A stretch of DNA of 64,000 nt, taken from contig JACQAP010000021.1 in NCBI GenBank assembly GCA_016194905.1, positions 390,942 to 454,941 on the forward strand. Reading direction: 5' to 3'. Under the pieces are notes generated by a model, which was not told the origin of the DNA, made no database searches, and was given only the letters and a program-made list of their open reading frames with translations. Positions 1 to 8,070 of the stretch are shown here, piece after piece; position 1 is the stretch's first letter; each line of letters begins with the position of its first letter. This stretch comes from Betaproteobacteria bacterium. Lineage in GTDB: Bacteria; Pseudomonadota; Gammaproteobacteria; Burkholderiales; JACQAP01. A program made the position numbers and the translations under genes.

Positions 1-83
1 TACTGCTTGGACGCATCAATTGCATGTGCGAGCCCAATTTGTAGAGGAAATCCGGATAGATTGATATGTTTTAACTTTTCCAT
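1..83 (-). CDS. Start of an unidentified AT-rich gene, cut by the window edge
   Basis: Read leftwards from an ATG at 83, the strand stays open to the window edge. It encodes 27 residues beginning MEKLKHINLSGFPLQIGLAH, with a possible ribosome site GGTGAT a few bases upstream. Base and codon use (many A/T third positions) differ from the GC-rich genes to the right. I do not recognise the family from this N-terminus. Its position beyond a tRNA operon, together with its composition, suggests the edge of an acquired island. The fragment is short, so it could also be a chance reading frame. Confidence 0.45.
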   Translation of the reverse strand, partial: MEKLKHINLSGFPLQIGLAHAIDASKQ

Positions 84-267
84 GCATCACCAATTGTTCA
101 GTTAACTGCGCAGACCCCGTCGAGTCTTTCCAGAATCCTGCTTAGTGCTTATTGCAACTGCCGATATTCTGACAACTAACCTTTGCGATTGCGGGACTGT
201 TTGATGGTGGTGGATGGCGTCCCCAAGGGGATTGCTCGCGGTTCATGTTGCCTCCGCGATCCGCGAA

Positions 268-299
268 TCCCTCGTAAGCGACCAAGGTCGCGCGAGGGA
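268..299. repeat. Hairpin-forming inverted repeat
   Basis: TCCCTCG...GCGACC is followed after two bases by GGTCGCGCGAGGGA. The arms pair except for a small bulge. It is the first of three consecutive hairpins (268-299, 329-355, 383-444) that fill the space between the AT-rich left edge and tRNA-Glu. I see no credible gene in 84-431. Confidence 0.5.
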
Positions 300-328
300 C
301 CGCCGCGCCATAATGCTGCGCGGCGTCC

Positions 329-355
329 AAGCCGACATTCACTGGATGTCGGCTT
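329..355. repeat. Hairpin-forming inverted repeat with 10-bp arms
   Basis: AAGCCGACAT and ATGTCGGCTT form a perfect 10-bp stem around a seven-base loop. There is no clear T-run on either side, so I do not call it a terminator. Confidence 0.5.
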
Positions 356-382
356 GTCGAACCGAGGGGCTCGAATCGAACC

Positions 383-444
383 TGTGGGGACGCCAAATAA
401 AAAAGCCGGCACAAGGCCGGCTGTTTTTATTTGGCGTCCCCACG
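383..444. repeat. Long inverted repeat that includes the tRNA-Glu 3' end
   Basis: The last bases of tRNA-Glu plus its downstream terminator (right arm, about 416-444) are mirrored by a left arm (about 383-410) that contains TGGGGACGCCAAATAAAAA. Pairing runs for more than 25 bp with a single bulged base. A terminator hairpin alone would not need to copy the tRNA acceptor stem and CCA, so the left arm looks like a duplicated, inverted tRNA end. Confidence 0.7.
398..428 (-). terminator. Rho-independent terminator of the tRNA-Ala/tRNA-Glu operon
   Basis: On the minus strand the tRNA-Glu CCA end is followed by a GC-rich stem (AGCCGGC / GCCGGCT) with a short loop and then a run of T. It lies within the longer inverted repeat at 383-444. 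Confidence 0.75.
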
Positions 445-507
445 GGGATTCGAACCCCGGTTACCGCCGTGAAAGGGCAGTGTCCTAGGCCTCTAGACGA
501 TAGGGAC
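432..507 (-). tRNA. tRNA-Glu (anticodon TTC)
   Basis: This is a 76-base cloverleaf on the minus strand. It begins GTCCCTATCGTCTAGAGG, has an anticodon loop CTTTCAC (anticodon TTC), a T-arm GGGGTTCGAATCCCC, and an encoded CCA end. It is the second gene of a tRNA-Ala/tRNA-Glu operon, 21 bases after tRNA-Ala. Confidence 0.96.
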
Positions 508-528
508 TTAAGGCAGATCTTTGCTTCG

Positions 529-604
<76 letters not shown>

Positions 605-617
605 ACGAAAGGGGCGC

Positions 618-646
618 ATTATACGGGCCGGATTTCCCTCTGTAAA
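618..646 (-). promoter_or_regulatory. Promoter of the tRNA-Ala/tRNA-Glu operon
   Basis: On the minus strand TTTACA is followed by a 17-base spacer and a perfect TATAAT, 13 bases before the mature tRNA-Ala 5' end. The bases after the -10 (GCGCCCC) form a GC-rich discriminator, as is usual at stable-RNA promoters under stringent control. Confidence 0.8.
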
Positions 647-670
647 GAATGGGAAACGGGTCCGTTCGAC

Positions 671-711
671 AACGAAAAGAAAACGCCCGTTCGTTTCCGA
701 ACGGGCGTTAC
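671..711 (-). terminator. Terminator of the molybdenum hydroxylase operon
   Basis: The arms AACGCCCGTTCG and CGAACGGGCGTT (12 bp, loop TTTC) are followed on the minus strand by a T-rich run (TTCTTTTCGTT). It lies about 55 bases past the stop of the large-subunit gene. Confidence 0.8.
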
Positions 712-764
712 TTTCTTGCTTCCAGCAACCGCCTCCAGTACCTGCGAGGCGGAGAGACTCTACA

Positions 765-3068
765 TCAGGCAGTCAACTGCTCACCCAGCGGCAGGTTGCG
801 GATACGCTTGCCAGTTGCCGCGAACACTGCGTTGATGAACGCCGGTGCGAACGGTGGCACTCCCGGTTCGCCAACCCCGCTGGACGGATCATCGATGGTT
901 GCGGCGATGATGTGCGTCCGAACGTCCATCGCACCCTGGCCTATACGCAGCACCGGGTAGTCGTGGAAGTTGTTCTGCTGAACGCGGCCGTTCTTGAAGG
1001 TGATCTGATTCAGCTTCGCGAGGCTCAGTCCCATTACCGCGGCGCCTTCGATCTGCGAACGGATACGCTCGGGGTTGACCACAAACCCGCAGTCGATCGC
1101 CGTATCCACACGCGGAACCGTCACGTTACCCTTGTCGTCCACCGCGACTTCCACAACAGTTGCCACGTAAGTCAGGAAACTGCGTTGAACCGCTATGCCC
1201 AAGCCACTGCCTTTGGGCAACTGACGACCCCATCCGGCTTCCTTGGCGACGCGCTCGACGACACGGCGGGTCCGGGCGGTATCGACCGGATAGGTGTCCC
1301 ACGGATCGCCGTAATTCCACAACTCGCTCGTCACGGTCTTGCGCGGATCGACGATACGCGGCGGTCCGATCATCTCGAGCAGGAAGTCCTTTGGATCCCG
1401 CCCAAGTTCATGGGCCAGTTCCGCCACCATGGATTGCATGGCGAAGGCGTGCGGAATGTTGTTGACCGAGCGGAACCAGCCGATGCGGGTCTGAGCAACG
1501 GCCTCACCGGTTTCCAGTCGCAGGTTGGGTACGTCGAATGGCGTGTCGATCAGCCCCAGTCCGAGTTCCAATGCGCTTTCGCGTTTCGGGTCCGGCATGA
1601 AGTTGGACATCAACGACGGCGAAACGCTGCGATGGCGCCAAGCCACAACCTTCTTGTTCTTGTCGAGGCCGGCGGTAATGTGCTGGTACGACACGCTGTG
1701 ATAGAACGAGTGATGGATATCGTCTTCGCGAGTCCACACCACCTTCACCGGCGTGCCGCCCATCGCCTTGGAAAGGATTGCAGCTTCTAGGGCAAAGTCA
1801 CATTTCGATTTGCGCCCGAAGCCGCCGCCCAGCAGCGTAACGTTGACCCTGACATCGTCTTCCTTCATGCCAAGAGTCTTCGCGACGTCACCACGGGTTC
1901 CGCCAGGGCTTTGCACGCACGCCCAGACTTCGGCTTTCCCATCCTTGATCTGTACGACTGCCGCAGGCGGTTCCATCGGAACGTGGACGCCATGCGGAAT
2001 GTAGTACTCGCGCTCGATGACCTTGTCGGCGCCTGCCAGGGCTTTGTCGACGTCGCCCTCATTGCGCTCGATCTTGCCGGGCCTGCGCGCCTGTGCCTGC
2101 ATCTTCGCCTTGTACGCGTCCGAATCGTAATTCTTGTTGGGGCCATCATCCCAGGTGACCTTCAGCGCTTCACGTCCCTTGAGCGCCGCCCAAGTGCTGT
2201 TCGCGATGACCGCGACGCCACCCAGGGGAGCGAACTTGGCGGGCATGGGCGTTGCCGGGATCTTCACGACCTTCACGACGCCCGGGACTTTCATGGCGGC
2301 CGCTTCGTCAAACGTCTTGACCTGGCCGAGGACGACCGGCGGACGTGCAACGACCGCGAACTTCATGCCCGGAACGTGGATGTCCTGCGCGTAGTTGGCT
2401 TTACCCGTGGTGATATTGAACAGATCCGTGATCTGGACCTGGCCCTTGCCGATGTAACGGAAGTCCGCCGGATCCTTGAGCGTCAGACTCTTCTGGTCGG
2501 GCGTTTTCAGCGTGGCGGCGACCGCGGCGAGTTCGCCGTAGCCCAGCGATTTGCCGGTCGGGATATGGATCACCCTGTGGTTCTCGGCACGGCAGTCCGA
2601 ATCGGAAACATTCCATGTCAGCGCAGCCGCGTGCTCCAGCATTTGCCTTGCTGCGGCGCCGCATGTGCGCATCGGCTGTATGAAGTGGCGGATGCTGCGC
2701 GATCCATCCGTGTCCTGATTGCCGTATTTCTTCTCATCGCCTTCCGCCTGCATGATCCTGACTTGCGACCAATCGGCTTCCATTTCGTCGGCGACCACCA
2801 TGGGCAGGCTGGTGCGCGAACCGGTTCCCATTTCGGAGCGATGCGTGACAATCGTCACTATGCCGCTCGGATCGATGGAGACGTACACATGCGGATCCCA
2901 TACGACGCCACCCGGCATTCCGTCCGCGCCGGTCTTGTACGCGGCCATTGCGACGCTTGTGGGTACAAATTGGGCGGCAAGAACCAGTCCGCCGGTGCTC
3001 ACCACACCCTTCAGGAGGTTGCGGCGGCTGACGTTCGTTACGATGGCCTGACTTTTAGCGGTTTTCAT
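765..3068 (-). CDS. Molybdopterin-binding large subunit of a xanthine dehydrogenase/isoquinoline oxidoreductase-type hydroxylase
   Basis: A protein of 767 residues that hydroxylates an aldehyde or N-heterocycle using a molybdenum cofactor. The ATG at 3068 is chosen because it lies one base after the small-subunit stop; an earlier in-frame start would overlap that gene by about 120 bases. The N-terminus carries a twin-arginine signal (SRRNLLKG followed by a hydrophobic stretch), so the folded enzyme is probably exported. Family signatures include GGGFGRKS in the middle and, near the C-terminus, GVGEPGVPPFAPAF with the expected catalytic Glu. Length and TAT signal resemble IorB-type subunits. 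No FAD subunit, cytochrome c subunit or XdhC-like maturase is next to it, and the substrate cannot be read from sequence. Confidence 0.9.
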   Translation of the reverse strand: MKTAKSQAIVTNVSRRNLLKGVVSTGGLVLAAQFVPTSVAMAAYKTGADGMPGGVVWDPHVYVSIDPSGIVTIVTHRSEMGTGSRTSLPMVVADEMEADWSQVRIMQAEGDEKKYGNQDTDGSRSIRHFIQPMRTCGAAARQMLEHAAALTWNVSDSDCRAENHRVIHIPTGKSLGYGELAAVAATLKTPDQKSLTLKDPADFRYIGKGQVQITDLFNITTGKANYAQDIHVPGMKFAVVARPPVVLGQVKTFDEAAAMKVPGVVKVVKIPATPMPAKFAPLGGVAVIANSTWAALKGREALKVTWDDGPNKNYDSDAYKAKMQAQARRPGKIERNEGDVDKALAGADKVIEREYYIPHGVHVPMEPPAAVVQIKDGKAEVWACVQSPGGTRGDVAKTLGMKEDDVRVNVTLLGGGFGRKSKCDFALEAAILSKAMGGTPVKVVWTREDDIHHSFYHSVSYQHITAGLDKNKKVVAWRHRSVSPSLMSNFMPDPKRESALELGLGLIDTPFDVPNLRLETGEAVAQTRIGWFRSVNNIPHAFAMQSMVAELAHELGRDPKDFLLEMIGPPRIVDPRKTVTSELWNYGDPWDTYPVDTARTRRVVERVAKEAGWGRQLPKGSGLGIAVQRSFLTYVATVVEVAVDDKGNVTVPRVDTAIDCGFVVNPERIRSQIEGAAVMGLSLAKLNQITFKNGRVQQNNFHDYPVLRIGQGAMDVRTHIIAATIDDPSSGVGEPGVPPFAPAFINAVFAATGKRIRNLPLGEQLTA

Positions 3069-3069
3069 C

Positions 3070-3519
3070 TCAGGCCTCCTTGGCGGCGGACTTGATCGCC
3101 GAAAAAATGCGTTGATAGCAACCGCAACGGCAGATATTCCCGGACATGGCCGCGAAAATATCGTCATCCGAGGGATTCTTGTTCTCTGCAAGCAGTCCGG
3201 CTGCGCTCATGATCTGTCCGCACTGGCAATAGCCGCACTGCGGCACGTTCGCCGCACGCCAGGCCTTTTGCACCGGGTGGTTGCCATCGGAGGAGAGCCC
3301 CTCAATGGTGGTCACTGCATGATCCGACACATCCTTCATCACCGTGACACAGGAACGGACGGCTTTGCCGTCGATATGCACGGTACAGGCGCCGCAGAGT
3401 CCCGTGCCGCACCCGAACTTGGTTCCAGTGAGGGCGAGCTCATCGCGCAGATACCACATGAGTGGCATTTGCGGATCTCCCTCGTAACCCCTCTCTTGCT
3501 GGTTTACTTTGAGTTTCAT
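3070..3519 (-). CDS. (2Fe-2S)-binding small subunit of the molybdenum hydroxylase
   Basis: A protein of 149 residues with the two [2Fe-2S] clusters of this enzyme class. A plant-ferredoxin-like N-terminal domain holds [15 protein letters not shown], and the C-terminal helical domain holds CGYCQCGQ and [10 protein letters not shown]. It passes electrons from the molybdenum centre in the partner subunit to an external acceptor. It lies directly upstream of the large-subunit gene with one base between them, so the pair is one transcription unit. It has no signal peptide; export would be by hitch-hiking on the TAT signal of the large subunit. Confidence 0.93.
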   Translation of the reverse strand: MKLKVNQQERGYEGDPQMPLMWYLRDELALTGTKFGCGTGLCGACTVHIDGKAVRSCVTVMKDVSDHAVTTIEGLSSDGNHPVQKAWRAANVPQCGYCQCGQIMSAAGLLAENKNPSDDDIFAAMSGNICRCGCYQRIFSAIKSAAKEA

Positions 3520-3819
3520 TTGGTTAACCCTCCATCGAGCCTGAAATATTTTTGTTTGTCATGCCTACACTGTTCCTGCAGCAGCGGTCTTCCAATAATA
3601 GGTTTAAAAGCTGCGCGGAAACTGTACTCCTTTGGTGGCGCCGGTGTATAGCGTGCAGCCTCATTTTCCCATCCTTATTTCCATCTTATGGGATACAAAA
3701 TTTCGGATACCCGGAGAACTGCGGCTCCGCACAACGGATTCGGGCATCATCCAACTTTGTGAAATTTGCACCAGAGCGCGAGAAGCAGGGACGACCATGC
3801 GTAGAGACAGCCGGCCGCA
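3520..3819. other. Intergenic region between divergent hydroxylase and mnmC genes
   Basis: 300 bases without a credible gene. It must hold the promoters of the leftward hydroxylase pair and of rightward mnmC. I see no sharp -35/-10 pair, operator or hairpin that I would defend. Confidence 0.5.
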
Positions 3820-5742
3820 GTGACGAGAACCGTCTTCCCCTTGTCACCCGATTTTCAGCCCCTTGTTCCCGCCGCGGCGTCATTCAGCATCGACGGTACG
3901 CTCTATTCCCCGCGGTTCGACGACATCTACGCTTCTTCCCAGGGCACGCTCGCGCAGACGCAACATGTCTTCCTGAACGGTAGCGATCTGCCGGAACGGT
4001 GGCATAAGACTGACCGTTTCACGATTATTGAAACCGGATTTGGCGCGGGGCTGAATTTTCTGGCCACCTGGCGGGCGTTGCGGGAGACCACCGCGAACAG
4101 CGTCCGCCTGCATTTCGTATCCGTGGAGAAACATCCTTTCCCTTTGGCGGAACTCGAGGTTATCCATGAACGCTATCCGGAGTTGCGGGACATGGCCACG
4201 GCACTGCGCGAGCGCTATCCGCCGCTACTGCCGGGGTTTCATCGTCTGCACTTCGATGGCGGACGGGTGACGCTGACGTTGCTGTTCGGAGACGCGGCCC
4301 TGATGCTGCGTCAGTTGCAAGCCAGGGCCGATGCTTTTTTTCTCGATGGCTTTGCGCCCGCGAAGAATCCGCAAATGTGGAGCGACCAGGTTTTTGCGGA
4401 GTTGGCGCGACTGGCCAGTCCGAATGCAACGCTTGCGACCTATACGGTTGCATCGGTGGTTTGTCATGGGCTCGCTGCAGCCGGCTTTGCGGTGCAAAAA
4501 CGTGCGGGTTTTGCGCACAAACGGGAAATGCTTTGTGGCCGCTTTGTGAGGCCGGTGACGGATGTGACGCCCGCGAACGAAAAGCGTGCAATCGTAATCG
4601 GTGCCGGACTGGCAGGCACTTCCTGCGCGCAGAGATTGACGGAGCGTGGCTGGAGCGTGGCGTTGATCGAACGGCATCAGGCGCCGGCGCAGGAAGCGTC
4701 CGGCAATCCGGCCGGACTGGTGCGGCCGGTGTTTTCTCTCGACTGGAACATGCACAGCCGATTTACCTCGGCTGCTTTTCTCTACGCGAGCCGGCATCAG
4801 TCGGCGCTGGAGAAGCTGGGCAGCGGGCCCACTCACGGTGAAGGAGGCGTATTGCAACTGGCCCGCGACGCCAATCACTTCGACAAACAGCAACGTATCG
4901 TCGAGCAATTCGCATTGCCGGCCGATCTGATACAAGTCATGCACCCTCGGGAGGCAACTGAGATGACAGGTGTGCCGGTAGCCGGTCCGGCCTGCTGGTT
5001 TCCCCGCGCGGTCTGGGCACAGCCGGCCAGCATGTGCCGATCGAATCTCGATGGTTCAGGAGGGTCAGTCAGTAATTTATATGGACACGATGTCGCCGGT
5101 CTGCGGCACGTCGACGGGCGTTGGGAGGCGGTCGAAGCCTCTGGAAAGACGCTGGCCAGCGCGGCAGTCATCGTGCTCGCCAACGCTTTCATGGCGAATC
5201 GGTTTTCTCAGGCAGCCTGGTTGCCGCTGCGGCCTGTGCGCGGGCAAGTCAGTCTGATGCGACAACTGCCTGGCCGGAATCTCAGAATTGCAGTGTGCAG
5301 GGAGGGTTACGTAACGCCGGCGATCGACGGTGCGCACTGCTTCGGTGCCAGTTTCAATGAGGGCATGCTGGAACCGGGAATGCGAACCGAGGACCACGTG
5401 GCGAATCTGCGGCGGCTGGAAGCGATGCTCCCCGGGTTCAGTGACGGCGTTGCGCCTGAAATGCTGGGCGGACGGGTTGCTTTCCGGGCAATGAGCGCGG
5501 ATCGCCTGCCGGTGTTGGGCGCGCTGTCGGACCCGCGACTTCCGGATGCTGCCGGCGAGGACGGCCTGTTTGCCTGCCTGGCCCTGGGGTCGCGCGGCAT
5601 GACCTGGGCCGCGCTTGCCGCGGAAATCGTGGCAAGCCGCATCAACGGCGAACCGATGCCGGTCGAGACAAGCATGCTCAAGGCGCTGGGCCCGTCGAGA
5701 TTCTTGGAGAAAAAAGTCCGAAGTACCGGCGCGGCAACCTAG
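3820..5742 (+). CDS. mnmC: tRNA 5-methylaminomethyl-2-thiouridine biosynthesis bifunctional protein MnmC
   Basis: A 640-residue two-domain enzyme that finishes the wobble uridine of certain tRNAs. The N-terminal ~230 residues are the SAM-dependent methyltransferase (FDDIYAS near the start, then ETGFGAGLNFLATW). The C-terminal part is the FAD-dependent oxidase that removes the carboxymethyl group (IVIGAGLAGTSCAQRL dinucleotide fold and ASGNPAGLVRP). Length matches the full bifunctional form. The start is a GTG; the next ATG in frame would cut into the conserved N-terminus. It converges on the leftward lipid-transport operon, with 48 bases between the stops. Confidence 0.94.
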   Translation: MTRTVFPLSPDFQPLVPAAASFSIDGTLYSPRFDDIYASSQGTLAQTQHVFLNGSDLPERWHKTDRFTIIETGFGAGLNFLATWRALRETTANSVRLHFVSVEKHPFPLAELEVIHERYPELRDMATALRERYPPLLPGFHRLHFDGGRVTLTLLFGDAALMLRQLQARADAFFLDGFAPAKNPQMWSDQVFAELARLASPNATLATYTVASVVCHGLAAAGFAVQKRAGFAHKREMLCGRFVRPVTDVTPANEKRAIVIGAGLAGTSCAQRLTERGWSVALIERHQAPAQEASGNPAGLVRPVFSLDWNMHSRFTSAAFLYASRHQSALEKLGSGPTHGEGGVLQLARDANHFDKQQRIVEQFALPADLIQVMHPREATEMTGVPVAGPACWFPRAVWAQPASMCRSNLDGSGGSVSNLYGHDVAGLRHVDGRWEAVEASGKTLASAAVIVLANAFMANRFSQAAWLPLRPVRGQVSLMRQLPGRNLRIAVCREGYVTPAIDGAHCFGASFNEGMLEPGMRTEDHVANLRRLEAMLPGFSDGVAPEMLGGRVAFRAMSADRLPVLGALSDPRLPDAAGEDGLFACLALGSRGMTWAALAAEIVASRINGEPMPVETSMLKALGPSRFLEKKVRSTGAAT

Positions 5743-5790
5743 CCAGCCGAGGGTCATGACCGCCGATGTGTCCGACGGCGTGCTCGAAGT

Positions 5791-6369
5791 TCAACTCTTG
5801 CAAGTGCCCGCTTCCGTGATCCAGGCATTGAGTTCTTCGGCCGCTGACGTGGCAATGTCCGAAAAGGCCGCCGCTCCGCCTGCCGCGTTCGGTGTCAGGG
5901 CCGGCCGCTCGATACGGAATTCGCGAACCAGCGCTCGCTCGGCAGTCGCCATATCGGTCAGCGTTGCGTGCATGTGCATTACGGCACGGCTATCCTGCTC
6001 GGCTGCGAATACCTGGCTGAATTCCGACAGGAAGAGCGTCAAGCTGCATTTTGCCTTCCTGCCGCGGGCGGACGTTCCATTTCCGACCGATTGGCGCAGG
6101 CGTATTGTCAGCATGGCGGCCGGCGCACCGGCCCAGCGGCTCGCGGCATAGGGCGCAAGGATGCGCGCGTCGCGGTACTCCAGCCGATACAGCATGTCCG
6201 TGGTGCTCAACCACTCTGCGGCACGAACTTCGGCGACGAAGACATCCTGTCCGGGCGGCACTGTCGCCGCAGCGGCGATCCCGAAATCATAGGTTTCGAC
6301 CGGCAGCTTGCTGCCGGAGGCGCAGCCGGCAAGCAGCGCGATAGCCAGGAATATGATCAGCGTTTTCAT
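5791..6369 (-). CDS. ABC-type transport auxiliary lipoprotein (PqiC-like)
   Basis: A protein of 192 residues. The signal peptide ends in lipobox LLAGC (Cys16), so the mature protein is lipid-anchored in the envelope, probably on the outer membrane. The body resembles the ABC_trans_aux/PqiC family, which pairs with MCE proteins to bridge to the outer membrane. It is the last gene of a four-gene leftward operon and overlaps the MCE gene by four bases, which supports a role in the same transporter. The family assignment rests on overall pattern and context rather than a short diagnostic motif. Confidence 0.8.
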   Translation of the reverse strand: MKTLIIFLAIALLAGCASGSKLPVETYDFGIAAAATVPPGQDVFVAEVRAAEWLSTTDMLYRLEYRDARILAPYAASRWAGAPAAMLTIRLRQSVGNGTSARGRKAKCSLTLFLSEFSQVFAAEQDSRAVMHMHATLTDMATAERALVREFRIERPALTPNAAGGAAAFSDIATSAAEELNAWITEAGTCKS

Positions 6370-7310
6370 TTTCGTGCACCGTTGAATCCGGGTTCGCCCG
6401 GTCCTGGTTGCGGCCGCTGAAGCCCGAACACCAGGCTCTGCGGCTCGCGTTCGATCTGCAACATCAGTCTGTGGAAGTCCTGCGTATCCTGACCGAGTTG
6501 CTCGACGAGTTGATTGACCTTCGGCAGCGTGCTGTCGGTAATTTCAGACGAGATTTCGGTGCCCAGTTTGTCGAGCTTGTCGGAGAGCTGGCGCATGTTG
6601 GCGAGCACCTTGCGCGAATCCTCGACCGCCGGCACGACGGAATTGGTGGCCTGTTCGATGTTCGCCAGCGACCTTCGCAGGCTCTGCTGATTGTCCTCAC
6701 CCAGAAATTTTTTCGCGCGTTCGGTGACTTCCGGAATCGCGCGCAATGCCGGCTCGAGCTGGGCCGAAGCCTTTTCGAAATTGGCGAGCGTGTTTTCGAT
6801 TCTGGACTGGTTGGAGTCGCTCGCTATCTTGTTCAGCCGATCGAGCAGATCGGCTGCCTGCTGCAGCAATGCCTTGCTGGATTGCGCGAGGTCGTCGAAA
6901 ACATTGCCACGCACTTCTATGCGAGCGAGTCCCCCAACCGGGTACTGCATGGGAGCGGGATTGGAGCCGTCATCGTCCAGTACTATGTAGGCGATGCCGG
7001 TCAATCCCTGGTAGCCGAGCTGGGCAAAGGTGCCGCGGGTTATCGGCACGCTGTCGTCCAGCCCGACCCGGATCAATATGTTCTTGGAATCCTGTGAGTC
7101 GAGCGAAATATCATCGACCTTGCCGATCTCCACGCCGCGGAAGCGGACTGCGGCCTGGCGGTTCAATCCGTTGACCGGAAACTTGGAAACCACGAGGTAG
7201 TTGCTGTAACTCTTGGTGTCGCCGCGAAACCAGACGAACGTCGCGGCAAGCGCCAGGCCGAGCAGGATCGTGAACAAGCCGGTCAGCAGAGCGTAAGCGC
7301 GGCTTTCCAT
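6366..7310 (-). CDS. mlaD: MlaD-family MCE domain protein
   Basis: A protein of 314 residues with one N-terminal membrane helix (about residues 7-28) followed by a single MCE domain (about 38-120; VRFRGVEIGKVDDISLD is typical). After that comes a long, mostly helical periplasmic tail (about 130-300). MCE proteins form hexameric rings that carry phospholipids between membranes. The long tail after a single MCE domain is more like the MCE partners of auxiliary-lipoprotein systems than short MlaD. It lies one base after the ATPase gene and overlaps the lipoprotein gene. Confidence 0.9.
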   Translation of the reverse strand: MESRAYALLTGLFTILLGLALAATFVWFRGDTKSYSNYLVVSKFPVNGLNRQAAVRFRGVEIGKVDDISLDSQDSKNILIRVGLDDSVPITRGTFAQLGYQGLTGIAYIVLDDDGSNPAPMQYPVGGLARIEVRGNVFDDLAQSSKALLQQAADLLDRLNKIASDSNQSRIENTLANFEKASAQLEPALRAIPEVTERAKKFLGEDNQQSLRRSLANIEQATNSVVPAVEDSRKVLANMRQLSDKLDKLGTEISSEITDSTLPKVNQLVEQLGQDTQDFHRLMLQIEREPQSLVFGLQRPQPGPGEPGFNGARK

Positions 7311-7311
7311 T

Positions 7312-8070
7312 TCAGTTCGGGGTTGGCAACGGCTCGGCCGTGGCGAAGAAGCTGGCTATGAAGGGATGCGGGTTCTGCTTGACCTCATCCAGAGGCCCGT
7401 CGGCGATGATATGACCTTCGGCGAGTACAGCCACCCGGCTGGCAAGTGTCGACAGCGTGTCCACGTCGTGCGTGACCATGAACACGGTGAGGCTATGCTC
7501 GCGCGACAGCGACTGTATCAATTTGACGAAACTGCGGCTGCGGTCTGGATCCAGGCCGGCAGTCGGTTCGTCCAGAACCAGCAACTCGGGATCGAGTGCA
7601 AGCGCGCGCGCCAGGGCGACGCGCTTGACCATCCCGCCGGAAAGCTCGGCCGGCATCTTGCCGACGTGGCGCGCTTCGATTTCCACCAGGTTCAGTTTCA
7701 ACATCACCAGATCACGGATCAGGCGCTTGTCCAGGCTGCGCAATTCGCGCAAAGGCAGCGCCACGTTGTCGAATACGCTCAGTGCCGAGAACAGGGCGCC
7801 AGCCTGGAACAGCGTGCCGAAACGCCGCTGCACGGCCAGACGTCTTCGGCGTTCGGCGTTCAGCGGGTCGATTCCGAACAATCTCACTGTTCCGCGTGCC
7901 GGCGCATCGAGCCCGATGACAACACGGAGCAGCGTAGTCTTGCCGCTGCCGGAGCCGCCGACGAGGCCGATGATTTCGCCTGCATTGACCTGCATGTCCA
8001 GATCGCGATGAATCGTCTGCTCGCCGCGTTTGGTCCACAGGTCTTTCACGTCGATTATCGGCTCGGCCAT
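7312..8070 (-). CDS. mlaF: MlaF-like ABC transporter ATP-binding protein
   Basis: A 252-residue ATPase of an MCE lipid transporter. Walker A is GGSGSGKTTLL, the signature is LSGGMVKRVALARAL, and Walker B is LLVLDEPTAGLDP. The M in LSGGM is common in MlaF-type ATPases. The start overlaps the permease stop by one base (TGATG), indicating translational coupling. It would power the MlaE-like permease at the inner membrane. Confidence 0.93.
   Translation of the reverse strand: MAEPIIDVKDLWTKRGEQTIHRDLDMQVNAGEIIGLVGGSGSGKTTLLRVVIGLDAPARGTVRLFGIDPLNAERRRRLAVQRRFGTLFQAGALFSALSVFDNVALPLRELRSLDKRLIRDLVMLKLNLVEIEARHVGKMPAELSGGMVKRVALARALALDPELLVLDEPTAGLDPDRSRSFVKLIQSLSREHSLTVFMVTHDVDTLSTLASRVAVLAEGHIIADGPLDEVKQNPHPFIASFFATAEPLPTPN

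Noticed and set aside
383-444. attL/attR of an integrated element at tRNA-Glu
   Set aside because: Only an inverted copy is seen; integrase sites are direct repeats and no integrase is visible, so I list it as an inverted repeat only.
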